Origin: Spinellus fusiger
Taxonomy: Eukaryota > Mucoromycota > Mucoromycetes > Mucorales > Phycomycetaceae
Assembly (NCBI GenBank): GCA_025094145.1
Contig: JALLLS010000070.1
Span: forward strand, 62,001-126,000
Reading direction: 5' to 3'
DNA: 64,000 nucleotides
Part shown: piece after piece, positions 1-9,955 of the stretch
How positions within the stretch are numbered: the stretch's first letter is position 1
Layout of the letters: the number at the start of each line of letters is the position of its first letter
Notes under the pieces: generated by a model
What the model saw: only the letters and a program-made list of their open reading frames with translations
The model's database searches: none
Told to the model about the DNA's origin: nothing
Made by a program: the position numbers and the translations under genes

Positions 1-537
1 TATGGATGTCCATGCATTCAATATAATCAATACACCCACTACTTTATTCTGTGCTCTTCTCTTTAGTAGAGACACTATCTAAACATCAATATTCCCAAGT
101 GTTCTCTTCATCCACTATAGCCAATGTCTACAAGAACTAGACAAATCAATACAAATGTAGTCTTTATACTCATTAAGAGAAAGACAAAAGTATTCTCACT
201 GTACAATGGATAGACATTTCCTTAAATATAGAGCTATCTTAATTGCTTGCATATAAACCACCATTTTATTCTGTACTTGAAAATGATCATAACCCTCATA
301 AAATGTTATTCATTGCTATAGCATGCCCCCCCTTTTCCCATCTAAAAAGAAAGAACATCCAATATCAATCTAGAACGGGTCTAATCTGTTTAGCCACTGC
401 TCATCTTTTGACAGAAACATCGTCACTTGGTGTGACTGGAGGGCTATCAAAATGAAATAATAAGGGAAAAAAAAGAGCTTACATCTGTCAATCCTTGGTT
501 CTATTTTCCATCTTTATTATTTGCTTTCCATTCTCAA
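1..537. other. AT-rich intergenic DNA, no gene seen
   Basis: AT-rich sequence upstream of XPT1. The only notable open frame (243-455, plus) has no recognisable domain and no start context, and I do not treat it as a gene. The XPT1 promoter must lie in the last few hundred bases. No tRNA, repeat or mobile element was recognised. Confidence 0.5.
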
Positions 538-1221
538 ATGTCCAAAATATACCTAAGGTAGACTGTAGAGCATTGGCTTCTTATAGAATATACTCATCTA
601 TAACCTGTTAGCTACAACCAAATTCATCATTCTATTTGTGAGGCCATCAAAACACACAAAATAAATGAAGTATTTCAACCTGATTTGATCATTGCTATTG
701 GTGGTGGTGGATTTATTCCTGCTCGTATTTTGCGCACATTCCTTGAGAAGCGTGACCAACGCAATATTCCTATCCAAGCCATTGGTCTTTCTCTTTATGA
801 GGAAATTGAAATTGCCCAAGCCAATAACCTCAACACAGAACCCCAAGTGACAAAGACACAATGGCTGAATTTTGCCTCCCACTCCGAGACATCCTTGCTG
901 GGAAGAACTATTCTTATTGTAGATGAGGTCGATGATACCCGACAGACTCTTGGATTTGCTGTAGAGGAACTCACCAAGGACATTCAACGTGAGGAAGTGC
1001 TTTCTGGTATGCAACCAGGAGAGTCCAATACCAAGATTGGTATCTTTGTTCTTCATAACAAAGATAAGCCCAAGCGAAGAGTCTTGCCTGAGGAGGTGAT
1101 GAAGAATTACTTTGCAGCAGTAGAAATGCCTGATCAGTGGCTTGTATATCCTTGGGATGCCACTGATATTGAAGTCCATACTGAACTCTCCAAGCAGAAG
1201 GAAGTGAAAGAGACGTCCTAG
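538..1221 (+). CDS. XPT1: Xanthine/hypoxanthine phosphoribosyltransferase (Xpt1-like)
   Basis: Purine-salvage type I phosphoribosyltransferase, transferring phosphoribose from PRPP to xanthine (and hypoxanthine) to give the nucleotide; cytosolic in yeast. Two exons are needed: 538-557 (start MSKIYL, then the first two bases of a serine codon) and 612-1221, with a 54-nt GT-AG intron 558-611 that has a CTATAAC-type branch site near 600. The spliced product is 209 residues, the same length as yeast Xpt1. Visible landmarks are SYNQIH at the N-terminus, the glycine-rich IAIGGGGFIPAR, the PRPP loop ILIVDEVDDTRQT, then IFVLHNKDKPKRR and WLVYPWDATDIE, all characteristic of the Xpt1 family. A polyadenylation-like AATAAA follows about 80 bases after the TAG stop. 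The start was chosen because the long second exon has an upstream in-frame TAA at 601 and lacks the conserved N-terminal residues without exon 1. Confidence 0.93.
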
Positions 1222-1444
1222 GAAGTGTTGCAGTACTAAGAATACACTTTTCATCTCCTTTCCTATTATTGTATATTATATTATAGTCTATTTTAATCCT
1301 ATAGAATAAAAAATTTTGTGTGTGTCTTGAAGGGTTGTTTTCTATGAAAAAATAAAATAAAGAAGAATGCCTGTTCTTGTTTCTAGGATGTCCTAATACA
1401 CTTAATACAAGCATACTACTCTTCACTTGGTTCTTTCTATTAAT

Positions 1445-1450
1445 CACGTG
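1445..1450. promoter_or_regulatory. CACGTG E-box upstream of RPL38
   Basis: A palindromic CACGTG hexamer lies about 125 bases before the RPL38 start codon, in the stretch between the XPT1 3' end and RPL38. In fungi this is the core site for bHLH factors such as Cbf1. Its use here is inference. Confidence 0.35.
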
Positions 1451-1575
1451 ATATTATGCTCCGAATGTCAAAATAGGGCCAGTCGGGCGGAAGAAGACCA
1501 GCAATGAGACTGAAATAAGCGTAGTGGCATTCCGCTTGAACCTTCCTCTTCCCGAATACCTATAAGCGAGTCGAC

Positions 1576-2143
1576 ATGGTAATATTTATGACCTCATAAT
1601 CAATAGAGGATTGGAGAGATGGATGGATTGGAGAGATGGATGGATGGATGGAGAGATGGATGGATGGAGGGAGAGAAGAACAAAGCAAATCTGAAGCAGC
1701 TTCATCAATCAATCAATCAATCAATCCATCGTTCGGACCTTTCTACCTTTCTGTTTTCATTTAACTGTTACTTGTATACTCACTACACTCCTGCCCCCAT
1801 AGCCTCAGCAAATTAAAGATATCAAGCAGTTTCTTGAAATTTCTCGCAGAAAAGATGCCAAGTGTAAGCATAATTTTATCGTATGGCTTGTTTGTGGGGG
1901 TTTTGACTGACCCTGTTATTATTCTTTAGCTGCCCGCATCAAGAAGAACGGTGATTCTACCAAGTTCAAGGTCAGATGCTCTCGTTACCTCTACACTCTT
2001 GTTGTAAAGGACCAGCAAAAGGCCCAGAAGTTGAGACAGTCTTTGCCTCCTGGTAAGTTGTGTTATGCTGTTGAGTGAGTTGATTTGGATATTGATAAAG
2101 TGTGTTTGTATTGGTAGCTCTTGTCGTCAACGAGATCAAATAA
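1576..2143 (+). CDS. RPL38: 60S ribosomal protein L38 (eL38)
   Basis: Large-subunit ribosomal protein of the cytosolic ribosome. Four exons: 1576-1578 (the ATG alone), 1803-1863, 1930-2052 and 2118-2143, with introns of 224, 66 and 65 nt. All junctions are GT-AG and the phases agree, giving exactly 70 residues, the usual eL38 length. The product begins [19 protein letters not shown] and contains [14 protein letters not shown] and [15 protein letters not shown], the family signature. The long first intron directly after the start codon is typical of fungal ribosomal-protein genes and often carries expression-enhancing sequence; here it also holds tetranucleotide repeats. It faces the LisH-CTLH gene, which converges on it from the right. 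Confidence 0.96.
1612..1730 (+). repeat. GGAT/ATCA tetranucleotide tracts in RPL38 intron 1
   Basis: Imperfect GATG(GA) repeats at 1612-1675 and an ATCA-type tract at about 1703-1730, both inside the first RPL38 intron. They create a meaningless open frame (1619-1816). Simple-sequence repeats only. Confidence 0.8.
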
Positions 2144-2597
2144 GCATCTCTTTCTTGAGCTGTATTTTGTGCAATAAAAACAATAGGCATGTGTTCTTGC
2201 ATGTCACTCTGAAATTTAAAAGAAAAGAGGGAAGCTATCATTAGGATAGAGTGGATAGAGAAAGATATGTCTTGTTGAGTTGATATAAGCAAGCACATGT
2301 TTGTTATTGTCTTGTTCAATCGTAGTCTTTCCTAGGATTGGGCTGTGTGGAAAGTACCTTGATGTGTCTTGATATGAATAACAAGACATACTTTGTTAAG
2401 CACACAACACATTGGCAGGGTATTATTATTATTATTAGAGCTAGAATGTAAATAGGCATTAGATGACTGGACAAAAGTAGACATCAACAAAAGAATGCGG
2501 CCAGTCCCATATAATAAAAGAAAAGGACTCATTTGTCTTTATGAAAACCGTGTCATCAAGGCAATCAACAGAAAGTAAGAATACTACTGCTGGTCTT
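2144..2597. other. Convergent 3' region between RPL38 and the LisH-CTLH gene
   Basis: Contains the 3' UTRs of two convergent genes (an AATAAA-like motif about 30 bases after the RPL38 stop) and a short ATT tract near 2420. The minus-strand open frames 1972-2319 and 2332-2532 look fortuitous. Nothing else recognised. Confidence 0.55.
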
Positions 2598-3707
2598 TTA
2601 AGCAGGTGGTTTTGTGGTGTTGGGATCTCTTGTCTTCTTTAAGTGATTCACTAGTCCTTCAGAAGCCTGCTTTAGTGCTTCTTGCTGCCTTAACAATCTC
2701 TCTAGTGCTGTGTCAGTAGGAAGACCAGACAACTCTGCAGTCCACTCTTATTAGCTGGTATTCTCTTTTCAACCCTCACTGTTTCCTTCTTCCACTTACT
2801 CAGTATGGCTTTATTCACTTGTTCTGCTAATACTACACGTCTTTCTTCACCAAGAAGATGGTTAGAAATGGAAGCATTTGGGTCTTTGTAGGCAATCAAG
2901 GAAGCCACCTCAGCTGTCATTGTTTTGTGTAGTTTGTGGTCTGATCGTAAGTGTTGGTGTGCAAATTCAACTGCTTCTATTTCAGACCTTGACCTGAGAA
3001 TCTCAATGAATTGCTGACAAGTCAACTTGTACATGAGGGTTTCATAGTAAGATGGCCCTTCGTCTGTAGAGTGAGTGTCTTTTATTTCAGGGAAATGGTG
3101 TTTTAGCAGTTGAATAGAGCGTCCTATCTCTCCATTCTTAATGGTATTATAGATGTCTATAGGGTCCATGGGTCATTAAGAAGCCTCGTCACTAGAGGCA
3201 GACAGTTACCTCTTCTTATATCAAGCATACTCCATAGTGAGTTGTTAATGTCTAATGAATTCTTTGCCTTTAGTGTGGGTACTTTTCTTTCATTGCCTTT
3301 ATTACCTTTATTACTACTCTCCACTGCTACTCTGCCTTTATAGAAATTAAACGGTGTACATTTCCCTGGTTCTCTGGTGTAGACACTCTCCACAGTCTCT
3401 TTCTTTTCTAGTTTAACCTACCTAGTGTATTCTCTTGTGCTTGAACCATTTCTATTGAATCATTGTCTGGTGCTTAATGTTAATGTTAGCCTTTTATTAT
3501 ATTATATTTTATTTTTGGCTCTGGCTCTGATGTGTTTGTTTCTCTCTTACCCTTCTTAAGATAGTATTTGGATCCAGGAATATCTTTGGTAAGAAAGACT
3601 AGTTTGTTTGTTTCGCACTGTAATGCATTGGCCGTGTTCTTATAGCAGTTGTGAAGTAAATACTCTTTAATAAGTGCAATAGTAATGGTGTCCATCGAAT
3701 GACTCAT
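2598..3707 (-). CDS. LisH-CTLH(-CRA) domain protein, RanBPM/GID-like
   Basis: Helical scaffold protein of the LisH-CTLH class found in RanBPM and GID/CTLH E3-ligase subunits; the exact subunit is not identifiable and no SPRY or RING domain is visible. Exon 1 (3707-3551) starts MSHSMDTITIALIKEYLLHN and encodes the LisH motif (KEYLLHNCYKNTANAL). Intron 3550-3473 leads to exon 2 (3472-3422, KAPDNDSIEMVQAQENTL). The next exon ends at 3210 (SLWSMLDIRR) but its start is unresolved between about 3373 and 3260. A 53-nt intron 3209-3157 joins it to 3156-2800, giving DIYNTIKNGEIGRSIQLL and KLTCQQFIEIL, the CTLH/CRA core. Donor GTAAGT at 2799 and acceptor CTGCAG at 2735 give a last exon 2734-2598 (LPTDTALERLLRQQEAL, then a lysine-rich end). 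Divergent from the MFS gene. I am confident of the family, less of the middle exon. Confidence 0.75.
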
Positions 3708-4639
3708 TAGCTTTGTATAGAAAGGAAAGCTCAAAAAGAACACTTCAACAAGCTGCATGAGTAACATTCTTAACACTCCTAGTTCAATCACGTGAATAAG
3801 GGCTCTTATACCACCCTTTTATTAGTAGTATCCATACGCTGTTCTTATAGATTACTGAGTGTATATTATGGAATGAGATTAGAGTAAAGAATATTTGATC
3901 CATTCATAGGATATTCTATTCTATGTTAAGACTCTTCTATAGCAGTAGTGCTATCAGTCTATAGATCTCATTTGCAACAAAAGATGTTTGTAATAATAGT
4001 CATTAATCATTAATCATTAATAGTAATGAGAATAATAATATATAATATATAATATATAATATATAATAACAATAAAAAGAGTAATTCTTGGTATATGTCT
4101 ATTATCAAATAGACTTATATCTTTATTTCTTCTTATAGACGAATTGGCCCCTGTTGCCGACGATAAAGCCATTAGCATATGATTTATTTATTTAAAAACC
4201 ATTGATTTGCACTTGTAGAATAAATAAGACTTTAAATCTTTCTACCTCCAACAATAATAACCGTTTATTTCTCTTTCTTTTAATATGCATTGAATTGTTA
4301 GGGTAGGTTCGTGGAAGAATCTTGCCAGCAGCTTCCTAGAATGAGAATGAGTTTATGCCTTCCATAACAACCCATAGGCTGACTGGCATTGCTGAGTTAT
4401 CCTCACTCGGCCTGCTATTATTGTGTTTGTGTTATTTTTATTTAGTCATTTTGTCTCACCAACTGAAAAACTATTGTTTGGTTTCTGTCGGTGTAGCGTA
4501 GTAATTTTCTTCTTTATCTTTCTTTATACTTATTGTATATTGTTTCTCATTTATCTATAGATTATTGTAGGATAGTCATACAATCAATTCTTGTTAAATT
4601 TCTCTATAGAAGGAAAGTTACAAATCAGTGCCACCTATA
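3708..4639. other. Shared divergent promoter region with AT repeats
   Basis: 932 bases between two divergent starts (LisH-CTLH gene, minus; MFS transporter, plus). It holds a CACGTG hexamer at 3789-3794, an AATC/TTAATC tract near 4000-4020 and a (TATAA)n stretch around 4031-4069. No coding region recognised. Confidence 0.6.
3789..3794. promoter_or_regulatory. CACGTG E-box upstream of LisH-CTLH gene
   Basis: Second CACGTG palindrome of the window, about 80 bases before the LisH-CTLH start codon. Candidate bHLH (Cbf1-type) site by motif only. Confidence 0.3.
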
Positions 4640-6284
4640 ATGGATCGTTATAGTGAAAATGAAAAAGGCACAAGTGAAATTCACATAGAAAAGTCAGTGA
4701 AGAATTACGAAAAGTCAATTCAATCCTGCCACTCCACAGAGCAAATAATTGAACCACCTGATGGTGGACGTGCATGGCTGGTTCTATTTGGATGCTTTTG
4801 TGTAAGTTGTCTGTGTGTTGGGTGATGTATCTTATATGCTTATTATTTTTATAGGGGTTATTTTGTACGCAAGTATCTTTGATAGCAATATAAATCTTAT
4901 ATATCTCTAACTTGTCTTATTTATATTAACATTGCCATTGATACTATGTACCTACAGGCAAGGGTATAGTTATACTGCAGGCATCTATTTTGATTACTAC
5001 AATCGAGAAGTCTTCAAAGACCAGATGAACTCTTTGTCTTGGATTCATTCCCTTTGGCTTGCACTAGCCAACATCGTAGGCCCATTCTTCTGCTTTTTGG
5101 CCTATAGAGTAGGGTATACACGAATGCTTATAGCCGCTATATTTCTATGTTCCGTTTCCATGATGCTCGCTAGTATAGCCACAGAGGTAAGCCACAGCCG
5201 TCTTATATACTTCATCTAACCTAACAATGGCATTAGATTTGGCACTTGTATCTTACACAGGGTGTTCTTTCAGGCATTGGTGCTTCCCTGGTCTGGTTTC
5301 CATGCATTAGTGCTGCACAGCAATGGTTTTCAAGAAAAAGAGGACTGAGTGTTGGGCTGACCATCTCTGGTTCTGGATTTGGCGGACTCGTGTTGTCAAA
5401 CATAATTCAGGCTGCCATTGACTCTGTAGGCTACCGTTGGTCCCTTCGTATTCTTGGCTTTATTACATTCGTGCTGTTATGTATATGTGCTGCCTTTGTA
5501 AAACCCCTCAACAAACCATCAAAAAGCTCAGGCACACGTATTGTTAATCTAAAACCTTTCAGGAATCCTCAGTTTATCATCTTATTTACTGTTCAAGTGC
5601 TGTGTAATTTTGCATTCAATGTAAGACGAATATTATATCCTTTTTTTTTCTAATTAACTTATATCCTTTCAGGTTCCATCCGGATTTCTTCCAGGTAAAA
5701 AACAAACAAAAAACAGTCACTCTTTTGTGTGTGTATGTGTGAATATAGAAAGATAGCTAACCATGAGATAAACAGCCTATGCAAACTCTATTGGTCTTGA
5801 TCGATGGGTTGGTGCAAATCTCTCTGCTATAAGTGCTGGGGTGATGGTGATTGGTAAAATTGGTGGTGGTTTATTAGCAGATTATGGTGTGGGCCGAGCA
5901 ACTGCAGCCTTTATCTGTACTACAATGACCGGCGTAATGTGTTTAACTTTATGGTTAAATGCATCTACTGCTGCCAGTGTTTGGGGTTTTGCTGCCATGT
6001 TTGGATTATTTGGTGGTGGTTATCTTACTACAGTCACTGCAGTCCTGGCTCAAACTGTTGGGATGGAAGAAATCGAAACTGCTAATGGGCTACTTTTCTT
6101 TGGTTGGTTCTTTGGAGGTCTGTTTGGCACTCCTATCTCATCTGCTTTGATCAACAATCTGTCAGATACTCCAACCTATAGCTATGCCATTATTTTTAGT
6201 GGTGTTATACTAGTTGTTGCAGGGCTATTGCTCTGGATTCTTCGTGTACAGCAGGGTGGCTGGTACCTTTTCAAGAGAGTCTAG
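4640..6284 (+). CDS. MFS transporter, monocarboxylate (MCT/Mch) family
   Basis: Twelve-helix major-facilitator protein of the monocarboxylate porter family; substrate unknown (yeast Mch paralogues do not all carry monocarboxylates). Exons that splice in phase are 4640-4821, 4958-5186, 5237-5620, 5673-5694 (a 22-nt micro-exon) and 5776-6284. A charged N-terminus leads into the family motif PPDGGRAWLVLFGCF at the first helix, then GYSYTAGIYFDYY, IWHLYLTQGVLSGIGASLVWFP between helices, AAQQWFSRKRGLSVGL (the loop 4-5 region), and a C-terminal half with FGGGYLTT and FGGLFGTPISSAL. The ATG at 4640 is the first methionine in frame. The first intron (136 nt) is longer than the others; the splice at 4821/4958 was chosen because it restores an uninterrupted helix 1. 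Confidence 0.88.
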
Positions 6285-6940
6285 CCCTCTCATTTTATTG
6301 ATATGTAGTATACAATCTAAATTGAACATTAGTAATAAAAATTAAAGTGTATGTGGGTAGATGAGCTCAATTGACATTCCATTCACAAGACTCAGTTGGG
6401 ATTAACATTTGTGCTCTTTGATCTAAATAATCCTTATAAAGAGAATATCTTGTGAGCTCAGCTGTCATTTATGTGTATTTTATTTTTTTGGATTTATAAA
6501 GATCAGCAGGCATGAGAAATATTAGTTTTTTCTTCTATTCTATTCTATTACATCATTACTGTAAAGACCATCAGCCTAAGCAGATTTTTTTAATATTTAA
6601 ATAATAAAATAGTCAACTATAGAAACTGTAGAATGTATCTGGAATATCAATTGATTTATATGGCAATTTCTTTTTGTAATGGAAACAAATATTTAATTCT
6701 TATGCTTATCCACTTTCTGTGTTTAAATTTCAATTTTTAACATGCATATGTCAAATGAAAGACTAAATATTACTTAAGCTTCCCAATGAACCAATATCTA
6801 CATTTCTGAGCTGAGTATCGGAAAATATGATAACCTTAATAATAATAAAAGATCAACAGAGATGTTTCGTAATTAATTAACAAAATGATATCAGAAAATG
6901 ACTATATATTCTCGATATATGATTATAAGAAGATAGACAA
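6285..6940. other. AT-rich intergenic DNA
   Basis: Start of the first gene-poor island. Strongly AT-rich with stop codons in all frames; includes the 3' UTR of the transporter (AATAAA-like near 6333). No gene or repeat recognised. Confidence 0.5.
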
Positions 6941-7136
6941 TAGAAGGGTAGTCCGAGTTATAATTCCCTATTCCACATACATTCTTTTTTCTTGTTATTG
7001 TTGTTCTTCGATCAATCAGCTTTTTACAATAGGATCGATTATGCTTATTTCATTTGCTGGGACTCGGATGTTTCTAAAGTCTCAATAGAGTAACAGTAAT
7101 ATATATTTAGCGCATGAAAAGGGATGTTAGTAGAAT
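6941..7136 (+). repeat. Inverted repeat Z, left arm
   Basis: About 196 bases that reappear in reverse complement at 9759-9955. By eye identity is about 93-95 percent, the differences mostly transitions. The open frame 6885-7088 lies on this repeat and has no known domain. Probably a dispersed transposon fragment. Confidence 0.8.
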
Positions 7137-8346
7137 AAAGTCATAGCTTATAATGTATAACTTTCTTCTTACAGCTCATTGGCTTGATAGGTATATTATA
7201 TAAACTCCATAGATATTTCTATTCATCTATTTGACATTTGAAGTTAGTCCTCAAAATACCACAAGCATATCTAAGGTTCTAAACAATTATTTTGTGTTTT
7301 ACTAAATCTGTAGACCTAAAATAAATTAAAAGATGGATTGGGATGAAACATGTTCGCTACTAGCCTTTGTACAGGTTGTATTTTTAAATAGAATTGAATA
7401 TCTATTATAACAACAAAGAACTATCTTGGTAAAAAAAAGATGAATTGTTATATTTTTTGTAGTTATTAAGAAAACTGGGTCAACCTTTAGATGTTTTTAC
7501 ATGAACATATAGATTCTATTTAGCCGTAATGAGTGTAGGATGTTCAGATTTAAATACGTAATCATCAGCTGTATATATTCAATTAAAGGAAACTCAAACT
7601 GATTCTATTAGTGTGTATACCTAATAAATTTAGTACTAGAGCACTTTCTATTCATATAACACCATAATCTTCAATAGTTATGTTAATAAAAAAGCAATAT
7701 ATAACTTTAGAATAGGTTCAGCCACTCATTATAACAGGAAAAACTTCAGAAATAGAGTCAAAAAATCATATTAATAAATGGCATAATCATTATTATACGA
7801 CACGTAGCTTTTTATTTTATTTATAAAAAAAATACATCTATCTAATACTAAAACGTGGTTCTGTGATATATTATACAAGAACAATTAATGTTAAAATATA
7901 ATAGGCAATAAAGGTTGTATATAATAAGTTATATTTTATCATATAGTCCATCTAGAGCTACATTGTAAGTATGACATCCAGTAAAGTTTAAACCAAAGGT
8001 TTAATTTTTCCCCTAAACCTCACTTTCAGATTGTTACAGACAAAAATATTTCACTAAATATTATTTTCTGTCATCCATTCTTTGGGCACTAGAATTCGTG
8101 GTGTCACAGTGCTTAATGAAAGTAATATATGACTTTTCAAACTTAGTGCATCGTTTTCAAATACTTTATTTTTATATGGTTATCATTATGAAATCCTTGG
8201 TGTTCTTCAAAGAAAAAAATCAAAGAAAAACACTATGCAGATAATTTAAAAATAAAAAGTTATAATTTACAAATATCAATATTTAGTATGTCTATGTTTG
8301 ATATTTATTTTTGATGCTAACGATGAGATTACTAAATACACACCCA
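7137..8346. other. AT-rich gene-free DNA
   Basis: No coding region, RNA gene or repeat recognised. Very AT-rich with many stops. The last bases (from about 8330) already resemble the repeat end found again near 20098. Confidence 0.5.
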
Positions 8347-8739
8347 AAGATTTATGGGATATACAAGGAATTATCCTGAGAATAGAATTGCAATATTATC
8401 ATGATTGGCTAATGTGTTTGAAAATGCTTTTTCGCTGTGTAAATGAGCAGTTTCAGACTCTACTTACCTGTTTTAGCAATGGCTATTGGCTTTGCAATTA
8501 AAAAGTATAGAATTGGCTGTAAAGATAAGAAATAGAACCAGAATCCTCTTAATATTACAACTCAGTCACTGTATTGTTTAACATAATGTGTTATCCTTAA
8601 GCCCACAGTATTTGCAGTATGACACTGCTTAAGAAAAATTTATTATAGAACACACTGAATTAATTCTAGTGGTCATTGTCCATAAAATAGAACCAAGCTT
8701 ACTTATATTAAGAGCATTATAGCCATTCATTGACTCAAT
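8347..8739 (+). repeat. Inverted repeat X, left arm (393 bp)
   Basis: Matches the reverse complement of 14318-14710 over the same length (393 bases) with no indel and no mismatch that I could see. Its outer end (AAATACACACCCAAAG, then TGGGATAT and ATGATTGGCTAATGTG) is also similar to 20098-20215, and in inverse orientation to about 21770-21835, so it is the end of a dispersed element family. The plus-strand frame across it (YTPKDLWDIQG) also appears in degraded form near 20100 (YTPKDFWDI). Confidence 0.88.
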
Positions 8740-8971
8740 ATTCATAATCACTTTAACAACTATGCTATTGTAACTGGTATTAACAGTGGTGCGTAATGAT
8801 AACAAAGTAGTGTTTCTAATACTGTCTCTTAGGCTCAAGGCAAATAGAGTATGAGTTGTTTGACTTATAAATTTTATGAGTGGAGGCTAGTGTATACATT
8901 ACCAGAATAGAGAAAGATTATTATTTGTTTTGATATTCCTCTCTTTTTGATATTTCCCACACTGCACATAC

Positions 8972-9553
8972 AACTTAACGCCTAAGTACTCGTCGAGATG
9001 AACATAAATAAGCAAGGTAATGTATTATTATTAACAAAGAAAATAATAGAAAGAAGTTGTAGATACCACCAAAGGCTATTCTGAAAGTAAAAAGTTAAAC
9101 AGTGTCTTCATCTGGGCTTGAGTTTATTGTATTCTACAAGATACTCATTGTATTGTTATTAATAAATAAAGACTCTTCTCAAGTCAGTCTTTGGTGGTCT
9201 TCTACAAGGTCAATAATGTCTAGAGTATACTCCTGAGAACAGTTATCTATCTTCTAAGAATAAATCATTATAATGTTAGGGTATAAATTCTATTGCTATG
9301 AGGGAATGTGCTTAAGCAGTAGCTACAGTCATAATATAGTATTAGCTATACTATTATAATAATTTTATTCATCAACACTATATTCTATTGATAATACAAT
9401 TTGATATTGAGGTATACTACAAAAGGAAACAGTTATTTGGATATCCACAGACCTTTTATTTTAAACACAGATACATAGAATGCCAAAATATTTTTGGACG
9501 TAAGAGAAAGGAGATATCACCGTTTAAAGGCTAGAAAAATCTCCTGGTGTGTA
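8972..9553 (-). repeat. Repeat A: 582-bp copy of Fanzor-family sequence
   Basis: Direct repeat of 20823-21404 at a constant offset of 11,851 bases, so no indels across 582 bases; I found only two mismatches, both near the left edge. On the minus strand it includes a TTTCAG acceptor-like site followed by codons for IAFGG near 9070-9086 and the codons DEYLGVK at its left edge, which in the other copy run straight into a Fanzor C-terminal region. Here that continuation is missing. A fragment, not a gene. A diverged inverted copy lies at about 12130-12760, and homology to it extends left to about 8845. Confidence 0.88.
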
Positions 9554-9758
9554 CCAATGATTTTTCTATAGTAGAAAGATACATGTTAAACATAAAACGA
9601 ATTTAAAAAAGTATTTTATCATTTCGGATTCCACCAACTTTTTTTTATAGTTTCTATACCCATGTTTCATATAACTATGAATTTATAATTATTAACGAAA
9701 CAAAAATTCTACTTTCAATCTATATAAAATAAGGCTTATAGAATTCATAAAGTGAATG

Positions 9759-9955
9759 TATTCTACTAACATCCCTTTTCATGCGCTAAATATATATTAC
9801 TGTTACTCTATTGAGACTTTAGAAACATCCGAATCCCAGCAAATGAAATAAGCATAATCAATCCTATTGTAGAAAGTTGATTGATCGAAAAACAATAATA
9901 ACAACAAAAAAGAATGTATGTGGAATAGGGGATAATAACTCAGACCACCCTTCTA
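9759..9955 (-). repeat. Inverted repeat Z, right arm
   Basis: Reverse-complement partner of 6941-7136. It lies about 200 bases right of repeat A. See the left arm for the comparison. Confidence 0.8.

Noticed and set aside
598..1447. Open frames on the minus strand opposite XPT1 (598-1254, 971-1447)
   Set aside because: They lie antisense to a clearly coding, family-matching exon and have no domain of their own.
1619..1816. Open frame of GWMEG-type repeats
   Set aside because: Produced by the tetranucleotide repeats in RPL38 intron 1.
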